DNA of 8,556 bases from a bacterium (GCA_004298075.1 SCRK01000099.1:1-8556), one strand, 5' to 3'. Shown: positions 1 to 6,666, counted from the first letter of the stretch. A program made the numbers and translations. Notes: a model not told the origin generated them from the letters alone.

Positions 1-507
1 AAAATCACGGTCAGTGATTTTGAATTAAAGACTGCCGGGGTCAGCACCGAGACCGGGTCAGCTTTAAAGGATGCCTTTATCAGCAGCTTAAATAATACCC
101 ATCGTTTTCTGATAGTCAGCCAGCAGGAGGCCGACTTGGTTATCAGCGTGCAGGTCAATGAATTTGTGCCGGAGAGCTCAGGCGGTAAATCCGGTATGGG
201 AGGAGGGGGTTCCTCCTCAAGCGATTTTATGGGAGGTTTATTAGGCCCTCCTTTAAGCAAGGCAAATATGCAATTGGGGCTGCGTATTATTGATCATGCC
301 ACCTCAAATGTCATAAGCAGCCGGGATATCCAGAGCCGGGCGGCGCAGAGTCCCGGGAAGAAGGTTAAGATCCCCCGCGGCATTGTTTTTAAGGCCGGGA
401 TCAGCGCTTATGCGGGCACTCCCATGGGAAAGGTAATCTACGATTGCCTGATCGAATCAACGCGCTATATCGCGCAGAATGTTCCGCTGGAGTATTACAA
501 ATATTAA
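1..507 (+). CDS. CsgG/LpoB-like protein, 3' part only
   Basis: The frame is open from the first base, so the gene begins upstream and only its last 168 residues are present. The visible part starts with a KITVSDFE strand, like the IAVLDFE strand that opens CsgG/HfaB/LpoB-type domains, followed by a helix-like stretch and RFLIVSQQEADLVISVQVNEF, which matches the 'f.vv ... AdlvisG.vtef' pattern of the family. A Gly/Ser-rich low-complexity segment (residues about 58-80) follows, then a strand LGLRIIDHATSNVISS corresponding to the 'v.lrivD..tg.vv.s' strand. The Lys-rich region and the tail helix ending in EYYKY finish the domain. The segment between the first helix and the ADLVIS strand is shorter than in classical CsgG. 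Members are usually periplasmic or outer-membrane lipoproteins; the signal peptide would lie outside the window, so location is unverified. The 26-codon gene begins 17 bases downstream. Family assignment is by motif memory only. Confidence 0.5.
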   Translation, partial: KITVSDFELKTAGVSTETGSALKDAFISSLNNTHRFLIVSQQEADLVISVQVNEFVPESSGGKSGMGGGGSSSSDFMGGLLGPPLSKANMQLGLRIIDHATSNVISSRDIQSRAAQSPGKKVKIPRGIVFKAGISAYAGTPMGKVIYDCLIESTRYIAQNVPLEYYKY

Positions 508-524
508 GTAAGAGGGAGTTTAAT

Positions 525-605
525 ATGGGAAAAAGAAAACGCAGAGGAAAACTCAACTGGCGCTCCAAGAAAGCCAATAAAGGCAGAAAGCCCTGTTTAG
601 GTTAG
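525..605 (+). CDS. 26-aa highly basic peptide, THX-like (possible small ribosomal protein)
   Basis: An ATG at 525 is preceded by a purine-rich Shine-Dalgarno sequence (GAGGGAG, 512-518) at 6 bases spacing, and the frame ends at TAG 603-605. The product has 26 residues, of which 12 are Lys or Arg and none acidic. It begins MGKRKRRGKLNWRS and continues with a KKANKGRKP segment and a Cys-Leu-Gly end. The start resembles the 26-27-residue 30S protein THX (bTHX) of Thermus and relatives, which begins MGKGDRRTRRGKIWRG and later has a GK.RP element; the order MGK..RRGK..W.R...GRKP is shared. Known THX binds 16S rRNA in the head of the small subunit. The similarity could be convergent for short basic peptides, and the Cys near the end is unlike THX. 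It probably shares a transcript with the CsgG-like gene. A good ribosome-binding site and biased composition support it being real; the function is inferred. Confidence 0.55.
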   Translation: MGKRKRRGKLNWRSKKANKGRKPCLG

Positions 606-704
606 ATACCTGCCGGAGTTCCATAAAGAGAATCATCTTATACGGTCAACCGCCGCCTTTTTTGCTTTCTTGCCGGGTTAGAAATTAAACTTTGAATATC
701 CATC

Positions 705-1685
705 ATGAAAATAAAAGCATTGGCTTTGGTCTCCGGAGGCCTGGATAGCTTATTGGCAGCCCGGCTTGTTAAGGAGCAGGGCCTTGAGGTGATCGGCCTG
801 CATTTTAAAATCCCTTTCTGTAAGCTGGATATAAGGAAGAGCCTTCCGGATATAGGCATAAAAATAATCGAGGTTGATTTAGGGGAAGAATTTCTTAAGC
901 TTATCCAGGGCCCGCGTTACGGCTTCGGTTCGAATATGAACCCCTGCATAGACTGCAAGATCCTCATGTTCAGTAAAGCCAGGGAATGGATGGTTTCTCT
1001 CGGAGCGGGCTTTATTATCACCGGGGAGGTGCTTGGGCAGCGGCCGATGTCCCAGAATAAACAGGCCTTAAGTTTGATCAAGCGAGCCAGCGGCCTTGAT
1101 GACCTTCTACTGCGTCCATTATCTGCCAGGCTCTTTGCCCCCACTTTACCGGAAAGGGAGGGTTGGGTGGACAGAGAAAAGCTCCTGGATTTTAACGGAC
1201 GGCTGCGCAGGCCGCAAATGCGCTTAGCCGAAAGATTAGGGATAGTCGAATACGCTAATCCCGCCGGCGGGTGTTTATTGACCGACCCGTGTTTTTCCAG
1301 GAGATTAAAAGAGCTTCTTGCCCATCGGGAATTAAATCTTGAAAATCTTGAGCTGCTAAAGGTCGGCAGGCATTTCCGTATCGGAGAGGATCTAAGGCTA
1401 GCGGTGGGCAGGAATAAGGATGAGAATGAACTGCTTACGCGCTTAGCGGGCTCCGGCGATTATTTATTCCACCCGCAGGATGATCTGGCCGGCCCTTTTT
1501 CTTTAGCCAGGGGATCATTCACAGAGGATATGCTTGAGCTCTGCTCCAGGATAACCTGCGCCTATTCGGACACTGCCGGAGCCGGTGAGGTTGATATATT
1601 TTACAGGCATCTTCCCGGGGAAGAAGAGAAGGCTCGCAGGACCCCATGTGTGCCTAAAAACGATTTTGCGCATTTATTAATATGA
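705..1685 (+). CDS. ThiI-like PP-loop tRNA thiolation-type enzyme fused to NFACT-R domain
   Basis: The 326-residue product opens with a PP-loop ATP-pyrophosphatase motif, SGGLDS at residues 10-15, used to adenylate a substrate before sulfur transfer. The motifs NMNPCIDCKILM (Cys81, Cys84), ITGEVLGQRPMSQN (about 105-118) and PAGGCLLTDP (Cys190) are typical of the ThiI/MnmA-like enzymes often annotated as tRNA 4-thiouridine synthase or thiouridylase. From about residue 215 a second domain follows: RLAVGRNKDENELL (231-244) and a later LFHPQDDLAGPFSLARG match the 'VGRN..END.L ... H....PG.h' core of the NFACT-R RNA-binding domain, which is known to occur fused to such enzymes. It lacks the THUMP domain of true ThiI. 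Expected role: cytosolic thiolation of a tRNA; the position modified is unknown. No clear Shine-Dalgarno precedes ATG 705. The end overlaps the next gene by 4 bases (ATGA), so the two are probably translationally coupled. Confidence 0.8.
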   Translation: MKIKALALVSGGLDSLLAARLVKEQGLEVIGLHFKIPFCKLDIRKSLPDIGIKIIEVDLGEEFLKLIQGPRYGFGSNMNPCIDCKILMFSKAREWMVSLGAGFIITGEVLGQRPMSQNKQALSLIKRASGLDDLLLRPLSARLFAPTLPEREGWVDREKLLDFNGRLRRPQMRLAERLGIVEYANPAGGCLLTDPCFSRRLKELLAHRELNLENLELLKVGRHFRIGEDLRLAVGRNKDENELLTRLAGSGDYLFHPQDDLAGPFSLARGSFTEDMLELCSRITCAYSDTAGAGEVDIFYRHLPGEEEKARRTPCVPKNDFAHLLI

Positions 1686-2695
1686 AAAAAGCCCTGCTCT
1701 GCACTTCTTTAGAAGATAAGAAAGTAGATTGTTTCCTTTGCGCCCATAAATGCAGGATCCAGGAGGGTAAATTCGGTTTCTGCGGAGTAAGGCAGAATAT
1801 CAAAGGCGTCTTATACTCGCGTAATTACGGCAAGATCGTCGCTGCCGACATTGACCCGGTTGAGAAAAAGCCCCTGTATCATTTTCTCCCCGGCTCAACC
1901 GCTTTTTCCATAGCCTGCGCCGGATGCAACTTCCGCTGCGGGTTCTGCCAGAATTGGCAGATTTCCCAGCTTGACTTTATTGATCGGGAGCCGGGAGAAG
2001 ATTCCACCCCCGATAAAATTGTCAAGCTGGCGAAGGAGAGCGGCTGCAGGAGCATAGCCTATACCTATACCGAGCCGACGATCTATTTTGAGTTTGCCCT
2101 GGAGACCTGCCGGTTAGCCAAAGAGCAGTCCTTGCGCAATATCTTTGTTACTAACGGTTATATGACTTCCCAGGCTATCTCCATGCTCAAACCGTATCTG
2201 GATGCGGCAAACGTAGATTTGAAGTTTTTTAAGGACAGCTCTTATAAGAGGGTCTGCTCCGCCCATCTTGCTCCGGTCCTTGAATCTATCCGTTTGTTGA
2301 AGGATGCGGGGGTCTGGATAGAGATCACGACCCTGGTGATCCCCGGTGAAAACGACACTCCTGATGAGCTTTCCGGTATCGCCGATTTTATCGCTTCGGT
2401 AGGCAAGGATATTCCCTGGCATATTTCCCGTTTCTACCCGGCTTACAAGTTCGACCATTATGACAGCACCCCTGAAAATACTCTCAAGCTAGCTTATGAT
2501 CTGGGCAAAGATGCTGGATTGCATCATGTTTACGCGGGGAATGTTTACGGTTGGGGCCAGGATACTTTTTGCGCCTCATGTAAAAAAACGCTGATCAAGA
2601 GGGAAGGGTTTGGAATAACCCAGCTGCATGTCGCAGAAGGCAGGTGTGTCTTTTGTCAGGCACAGCTAGCCGGGATTTTTGATATTGACAGCTAA
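1682..2695 (+). CDS. amrS: AmmeMemoRadiSam system radical SAM enzyme AmrS
   Basis: A 337-residue radical SAM protein. The iron-sulfur motif CNFRCGFC (Cys82, Cys86, Cys89) sits after a strand SIACAG. The region before it, with CFLCAHKC (Cys17, 20, 24), FGFCGVR (Cys34), the ADIDPVEKKPLYHFLPGS stretch and CQNWQIS, is the diagnostic signature of the PflA-like group called AmrS/MJ0808. YTYTEPTIYFE (127-137), VTNGYM and NVDLKFF are the usual downstream radical SAM elements. The tail has two Cys pairs (297/300, 322/325) that form a probable zinc ribbon. Length fits the family. The reaction is not established; AmrS co-occurs with AMMECR1 and MEMO proteins, and a role in nucleotide or RNA modification has been proposed. 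Neither partner gene is in this window. The start overlaps the stop of the thiolation-type gene (ATGA) and has no own Shine-Dalgarno, which suggests coupled translation. Its final codons contain the promoter of the next operon. Confidence 0.9.
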   Translation: MKKALLCTSLEDKKVDCFLCAHKCRIQEGKFGFCGVRQNIKGVLYSRNYGKIVAADIDPVEKKPLYHFLPGSTAFSIACAGCNFRCGFCQNWQISQLDFIDREPGEDSTPDKIVKLAKESGCRSIAYTYTEPTIYFEFALETCRLAKEQSLRNIFVTNGYMTSQAISMLKPYLDAANVDLKFFKDSSYKRVCSAHLAPVLESIRLLKDAGVWIEITTLVIPGENDTPDELSGIADFIASVGKDIPWHISRFYPAYKFDHYDSTPENTLKLAYDLGKDAGLHHVYAGNVYGWGQDTFCASCKKTLIKREGFGITQLHVAEGRCVFCQAQLAGIFDIDS

Positions 2696-2713
2696 CGGGC
2701 TTAGGGGTAAAAT
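2685..2713 (+). promoter_or_regulatory. Strong sigma-70-type promoter inside the end of amrS
   Basis: A perfect -35 hexamer TTGACA (2685-2690) and a 5/6 -10 hexamer TAAAAT (2708-2713) are separated by exactly 17 bases. Transcription would start near 2720, giving a leader of roughly 60 bases before the HAD-phosphatase start. The -35 box overlaps the last codons and stop of amrS. This would make the downstream three-gene set an independent operon. Confidence 0.7.
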
Positions 2714-2748
2714 ATCCGTAGTTTTAGAGAGCCTTATTGACACTATCC

Positions 2749-2778
2749 CCCCTATAAGGAAATAGGGGTTATTTTTTT
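2749..2778 (+). promoter_or_regulatory. Terminator-like leader hairpin with T-run before the HAD gene
   Basis: The arms CCCCTAT (2749-2755) and ATAGGGG (2762-2768) are perfect complements with a 6-base loop AAGGAA, followed by TTA and seven T (2769-2778). This has the form of a short intrinsic terminator, yet the next base begins the start codon at 2779. The loop carries an AAGGA Shine-Dalgarno-like core, but 18 bases from the start, too far for normal use unless folding changes the spacing. It may end readthrough from amrS, attenuate the new transcript, or affect translation initiation. The stem has only 7 pairs, so stability is modest. Confidence 0.4.
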
Positions 2779-3465
2779 ATGCCCGATCAGATGACCGATA
2801 AAAACAGCCAGTTCGATCCTAAAAAGTGCGTCATCTTCTTTGATTTTGACAATACCATCGCCACCTGCGATGTTTTTGACAATATGCTTTTGCTTTTTTC
2901 GCGGGATGACCGCTGGGTAGAGCTGGAGAAAAGGTGGAGGAGCGGCAGGATCGGCTCAAAGACCTGCCTGGAAGGCCAGCTTAGGGGGATGGATCTAAAT
3001 AAGCGCTCCTTAGATGCCTACCTGCCTAAGATAAAACTTGACCCTTATTTTAAAGAACTCTACAGTTTCCTGCGGCATAAGAAAATAAAAACCGTGATCT
3101 TGAGCGACAACTTTGATTATATACTTAACCGGGTTTTAAAGGCTAACGGTATAAAAAACCCGAAGGTTTTCGCCAATAAGCTAAGCTTTCCCCGGAATAA
3201 GGTAATTACGGATTATCCTTTTAAGAACAAGGATTGCCAGATCTGCGCGCATTGCAAGACAAAAAACCTTTTGGCAGAGTCGCCGAAAGGTTCTATAATA
3301 TTTTATGTCGGCGACGGCGCTTCGGATGTCTGCCCGGCCAAATATGCCAATGTGGTTTTTGCCAAGGACAGCCTGTTGAGGCACTTTAAAGACAGCAAAC
3401 TGGATTACATTGGTTTCCATAATCTCAAAGACGTATTCATCTGCTTAAAAAGGAAGGTAAAATGA
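2779..3465 (+). CDS. HAD-superfamily phosphatase, MtnX/SerB-like (HAD-IB)
   Basis: A 228-residue soluble protein with all four HAD motifs: motif I DFDNT (Asp22 nucleophile, Asp24), motif II Ser109 in VILSDNFD, a Lys after a Cys cluster (CQICAHCK, Lys160) as likely motif III, and motif IV GDGASD (Asp179, Asp183). The small helical cap between motifs I and II and the C..C..CK element recall MtnX-like and PHOSPHO-like phosphatases. It should remove a phosphate from a small metabolite in the cytosol; MtnX itself acts in methionine salvage, but no other salvage gene is present, so the substrate is open. ATG 2779 was chosen because it is the first start after the leader; ATG 2791 is an alternative giving a product four residues shorter. 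The nearest purine tract is the weak GGGG at 2765-2768. The end overlaps the aminotransferase gene by 4 bases (ATGA), which implies joint expression. Confidence 0.8.
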   Translation: MPDQMTDKNSQFDPKKCVIFFDFDNTIATCDVFDNMLLLFSRDDRWVELEKRWRSGRIGSKTCLEGQLRGMDLNKRSLDAYLPKIKLDPYFKELYSFLRHKKIKTVILSDNFDYILNRVLKANGIKNPKVFANKLSFPRNKVITDYPFKNKDCQICAHCKTKNLLAESPKGSIIFYVGDGASDVCPAKYANVVFAKDSLLRHFKDSKLDYIGFHNLKDVFICLKRKVK

Positions 3466-4877
3466 GCCCGAAACAATTAACCAAAACAGTTAGTAACCGG
3501 CAGGATCCCAACCGTGACAAACTTCTGGATTTAGAGGCCAAATATTGTTCATGGGGGGATACCGTGCATTATGCGGAGAAGCTCGATATATTTAAATCCT
3601 GCGAGGGCAGCTATCTTTATGACCAGGAAGGGACTGAATACCTGGACCTGCAGATGTGGTATTCGGCGGCTAATTTCGGTTACAAGAATAAGCGCCTGAA
3701 TACCGCGTTAAAGAACCAGATCGATAAATTACCGCAGCTTGCCTGTCAGTATTTGCATGAAGAGAAGATCTATCTTGCCGCAAAACTGGCGCAAAAAAAT
3801 GAACGTACCTTTGAAGAAAAAGGAAGGATACATTTTAATGTCGGAGGCTCAAGCGCTTTGGAGGATTCGCTGAAATTGGTGCGCAATCATTCCGGCAGGA
3901 GCCTGGTCTTTGCCTTTATGGGCGGTTATCACGGCAGGACATTAGGTGCCTCGGCGATCACTTCAAGTTTCAGGTACAGGGAGCGTTTCGGCCATTTCGG
4001 GGACAGGGCGATGTTCGTGCCTTACCCGTACTGCTTCAGGTGCCCTTATGACAAAAAAAGGGATTTTTGCGATCTATATTGCCTGAAGCAATTTGAGAGG
4101 CTTTTTGAGACCGAATACCATTCGGTAGTGAACAAAAAGAATAACAAATGCGAATTCGCCGCTTTCTACGTTGAGGCGATCCAGGGGACGGGCGGCTATA
4201 TCATACCTCCCGAGGATTATTTTTCGGGATTAAAAGAGATATTGGACCGCTACGGCATCCTCTTTGTCGATGATGAGATACAGATGGGGTTTTTCCGCAC
4301 GGGAAAGTTCTGGGCGATCGAGCATTTTAATATTACTCCCGATATCATCGTTTTCGGCAAGGCCCTGACCAACGGATTAAATCCCATTTCAGGCGTCTGG
4401 GCCAAGGAGAAGCTTATCTCGCCGGATGTTTTCCCGCCGGGGTCAACCCACGCGACATTTTCATCCAACCCCCTGGGCACAGCCGTAGGCCTTGAGGTGA
4501 TGAAGTTGATCGAGGAATCCGATTTTTCTACTTCCGTATCCAGGAAGGGCAGGTATTTTGTTTCGCAGCTTAAGAAACTGCAGAAGAAATACCCGCAGAT
4601 CGGCGATGTTGATGGGATCGGCCTGGCTTTGAGGATGGAGATATGCCAGAAGGACGGTTATACCCCGAATAAAGAACTGACCGACAAGATCGTAAACTTA
4701 GGGTTAAGCGGCTCTTTGAGCAGCCGCGGTAAACGGCGCGGCCTGATCCTGGATGTCGGCGGTTATTATAAGAATGTTTTTACCATCGCGCCGTCATTCT
4801 ATATTACCGAGGAAGAGATTGACCTGGGGGTCGATCTCCTGGAGGAGGCCCTAGTTAAAGCGCTTAAGAAACCTTAA
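3462..4877 (+). CDS. Class III PLP-dependent aminotransferase (GabT/ornithine aminotransferase-like)
   Basis: At 471 residues it has the length and motif order of fold-type I class III aminotransferases: a GGSSALEDSLKL segment (128-138) that holds the cofactor phosphate, GGYHGRT (154-160), VEAIQGTGG (237-245), VDDEIQMGFFRTG (269-281; Asp271 binds the pyridine nitrogen) and FGKALTNG (298-305; Lys300 forms the PLP Schiff base), then a THATFSSNPL segment. Such enzymes act on terminal amines such as GABA, ornithine, putrescine or lysine, or as racemases in some archaeal relatives; specificity cannot be read here. A Cys cluster (Cys191, 194, 203, 207) sits in the loop after YPY and may bind metal or be structural. 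The start is set by a strong Shine-Dalgarno, AAGGAAGG at 3450-3457, and overlaps the HAD gene by 4 bases. The stop shares one base with the next start (TAATG), so the three genes form a tight operon. Confidence 0.88.
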   Translation: MSPKQLTKTVSNRQDPNRDKLLDLEAKYCSWGDTVHYAEKLDIFKSCEGSYLYDQEGTEYLDLQMWYSAANFGYKNKRLNTALKNQIDKLPQLACQYLHEEKIYLAAKLAQKNERTFEEKGRIHFNVGGSSALEDSLKLVRNHSGRSLVFAFMGGYHGRTLGASAITSSFRYRERFGHFGDRAMFVPYPYCFRCPYDKKRDFCDLYCLKQFERLFETEYHSVVNKKNNKCEFAAFYVEAIQGTGGYIIPPEDYFSGLKEILDRYGILFVDDEIQMGFFRTGKFWAIEHFNITPDIIVFGKALTNGLNPISGVWAKEKLISPDVFPPGSTHATFSSNPLGTAVGLEVMKLIEESDFSTSVSRKGRYFVSQLKKLQKKYPQIGDVDGIGLALRMEICQKDGYTPNKELTDKIVNLGLSGSLSSRGKRRGLILDVGGYYKNVFTIAPSFYITEEEIDLGVDLLEEALVKALKKP

Positions 4878-5806
4878 TGCTGGATAAGCGCATTCGCGTA
4901 TTAAATTTCGATAACAGTATTATCCGCCAGACCCGTCTCCTTTCGCAGTATCAATCCGAGATCATCGATTTTAGCAGCCTTGCCTCTTCCGCCAGGCTTT
5001 ATATGACAGGGGCCCTGCGTAAAAGAATAGCGGCTAGTCTTTCTCCCTCCGGGAGGAATCATCCTACCTTTTTGGGTTCAGGGGATTTTCACCATATAAG
5101 CGAAGTATTGACCGGATCAATTGAGGAGCCTTTCTGTTTGGTCGTCTTTGATTCTCACCCGGATTGGGACATCCTTCCTCCGCGCTTTGGCTGCGGCTCA
5201 TGGGTAAGCCGGGCAGCGGAAAATAAGAATATCTTGAAGATCCTGCTTTTAGGCACAGGTTCCGGAGATCTGTCTTCGGCAGCGTTAGCGACAGGTAACC
5301 TCGGCGCCTTACGGGACAACCGCCTGGAGATCTATCCATACAGCCGTAAATGCAGCCGTATTTTCTTTAGGCGCCTGCCGGTAAATGATTCGGCTGCTGC
5401 CAGGAAGGGCCTGTATTCGGATAAAATCTCCTGGCATACTTTAGAAAATGAGGAGTTGAGTGGATTCACTTTGAAATTGGTCAGGCGCTTCCCCGTTCAG
5501 AAGGTTTATATTTCCATAGATAAGGATTGCCTCAATAATAAATTCGCGCTTACTAACTGGGAGGAGGGGTGCCTGCGGTTAGATCAGCTTTTAGCTATAC
5601 TGAAGATCATGCGGGAGAATCTGGACATAATCGGCCTGGATATAACGGGGGATTATTCTGTTCCTGAGATCTCCGGCAGGATCAAGGCGGTTATCTCCGG
5701 GATCGACCATCCCAGGGTGTTTAGCGCCCAAGGTTGCCCTGATGATTTAATTCTCCGGGTCAATGAGGAGACTAATCTGAATATCCTGGGGGAAGTATTT
5801 TCTTAA
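4877..5806 (+). CDS. Divergent arginase/ureohydrolase-superfamily metallohydrolase
   Basis: The 309-residue product has the three metal-ligand motifs of the arginase fold in the right order: GSGDFHH (68-73; compare GGDHS), VVFDSHPDWD (89-98; Asp92, His94, Asp96 match DAHxD) and YISIDKD (211-217; Asp215, Asp217 match SxDxD). A binuclear Mn or Zn site is therefore likely. It departs from true arginases and agmatinases elsewhere: DP after SxDxD is replaced by Asn-Asn, the linker to the GGL-like element (EEGCL) is short, the catalytic-loop His is replaced by a CGSW segment, and the GLDI..E motif reads GLDITGD, so the guanidinium-binding Glu is missing. It probably cleaves an amide, amidine or guanidine bond of an atypical substrate. 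Translation appears to restart from the aminotransferase stop (TAATG); no strong Shine-Dalgarno is seen. Its end overlaps the convergent hydrolase gene by 4 bases, and no terminator separates them. Confidence 0.72.
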   Translation: MLDKRIRVLNFDNSIIRQTRLLSQYQSEIIDFSSLASSARLYMTGALRKRIAASLSPSGRNHPTFLGSGDFHHISEVLTGSIEEPFCLVVFDSHPDWDILPPRFGCGSWVSRAAENKNILKILLLGTGSGDLSSAALATGNLGALRDNRLEIYPYSRKCSRIFFRRLPVNDSAAARKGLYSDKISWHTLENEELSGFTLKLVRRFPVQKVYISIDKDCLNNKFALTNWEEGCLRLDQLLAILKIMRENLDIIGLDITGDYSVPEISGRIKAVISGIDHPRVFSAQGCPDDLILRVNEETNLNILGEVFS

Positions 5807-6666
5807 CTTCTGTATCTTTCAAAAAAGGCAACGGTTTGCTCGGCAACCTTGTCCCTCTCCTGATCCGCGGTGATAATGTGGTAAGAGTTCTCCAGGAATA
5901 TGATCTTCTTGTCCTTTGAGCCGATATTCTCGTAAATATAATTGGAATTTCTCGGGCTGGTTACATCATCATCCCTTGCCTGCAGCAACTGTATAGGTGT
6001 CCGGACAGCTTTAAGCACAGAGATCACTTTCTTTGCCAAAAGGTAATTTTGATACATGCAGGAAACAGGGATTACCGGATATCCGTAAAGGTGGACCTTG
6101 CTGTAGTCAAAAAGTTTGGCGTCTTTGTAGAAACTTTCCACTTTAGAGCGCAGGCGTTCATTCTTCAATCCATAGGGGTACTCCTCTTTAAAATAGAACC
6201 AATATTTAAGGGGGGTCCTGTAAATTAAAGGCAGTAACACCCTGGATTTGGGATTGCCCCAGCCGTCATAAAAGAGGGTGGGGGAGAAACAGTTTAAGGC
6301 TTTTACTTTTGCGGGGAATTCGTGCGCCAGCAATATCCCGATCAACGCGCCGAAGGAAAGCCCTGCCACAAAGATATTCTCGTAATCATCGGCATATTTA
6401 ACGAATTCACCGCGTATAGAATTATAAAGTTCCTGCCAGCTGGTCCTTTTAAGTTTCGAGATGGATTTGTTATGGTTAAGCATCAGGGGGCTGGCCACGG
6501 AAAACCCCTGCTTATTTAACCGTTGGGCAATGGAACCCATCTCTTTTGCCGTGCCGGTAAGCCCGTGAATTAGAAAGCAGAGGTTTTTATTCCCGGGCAT
6601 AAAAAAGCCGCTATCGGGTATATCGGTGATGGCGCGTTTGTCTTCTTTGAATGAAAAGATTATCAT
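5803..6666 (-). CDS. Alpha/beta hydrolase, carboxylesterase/lipase-like
   Basis: This 287-residue protein has the classic alpha/beta-hydrolase arrangement: the oxyanion-hole element HGLTGTAKEM (34-43), nucleophile elbow GLSFG (Ser104), an acid in ARDDDVTSP (Asp233 or Asp234) and the catalytic His263 in SYHIITAD. HGLTG with GLSFG is characteristic of bacterial carboxylesterases of the Est30 and monoacylglycerol-lipase-like type. A cap-like insert (about 130-195), rich in aromatics, separates the nucleophile from the acid and would shape the acyl pocket. No signal peptide or membrane segment is evident, so it is probably cytosolic. The start is supported by AAGGA located 4 bases upstream (+ strand 6671-6675), which overlaps the stop of the preceding DegT-like gene; the two are 8 bases apart and cotranscribed. 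Possible roles are ester or thioester release of an acylated intermediate made by the neighbouring aminotransferase locus; the substrate is unknown. Confidence 0.8.
   Translation of the reverse strand: MIIFSFKEDKRAITDIPDSGFFMPGNKNLCFLIHGLTGTAKEMGSIAQRLNKQGFSVASPLMLNHNKSISKLKRTSWQELYNSIRGEFVKYADDYENIFVAGLSFGALIGILLAHEFPAKVKALNCFSPTLFYDGWGNPKSRVLLPLIYRTPLKYWFYFKEEYPYGLKNERLRSKVESFYKDAKLFDYSKVHLYGYPVIPVSCMYQNYLLAKKVISVLKAVRTPIQLLQARDDDVTSPRNSNYIYENIGSKDKKIIFLENSYHIITADQERDKVAEQTVAFFERYRS

Noticed and set aside
643..663. CGG-TCAA-CCG hairpin followed by CCGCC and six T, as a terminator for the CsgG-like transcript
   Set aside because: The stem has only three pairs and the T-run is separated from it by five bases; too weak to call an intrinsic terminator.
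662..699. Possible promoter (TTGCTT or TTGCCG with TTAAAC or GAATAT) before the thiolation-type gene
   Set aside because: Each box matches only about half of the consensus; in an AT-rich spacer this is expected by chance.
2114..2458. 114-residue open frame on the minus strand within amrS
   Set aside because: It lies wholly antisense to a well-conserved radical SAM gene, has no recognisable domain, and is explained as a shadow frame.
2737..2742. Second perfect TTGACA upstream of the HAD gene
   Set aside because: No acceptable -10 box occurs 16-18 bases downstream (best is AATAGG), and the upstream TTGACA/TAAAAT pair is far better.
5803..5806. Bidirectional terminator between the convergent operons
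   Set aside because: The two genes overlap by four bases and no inverted repeat with T-run is visible around the junction.
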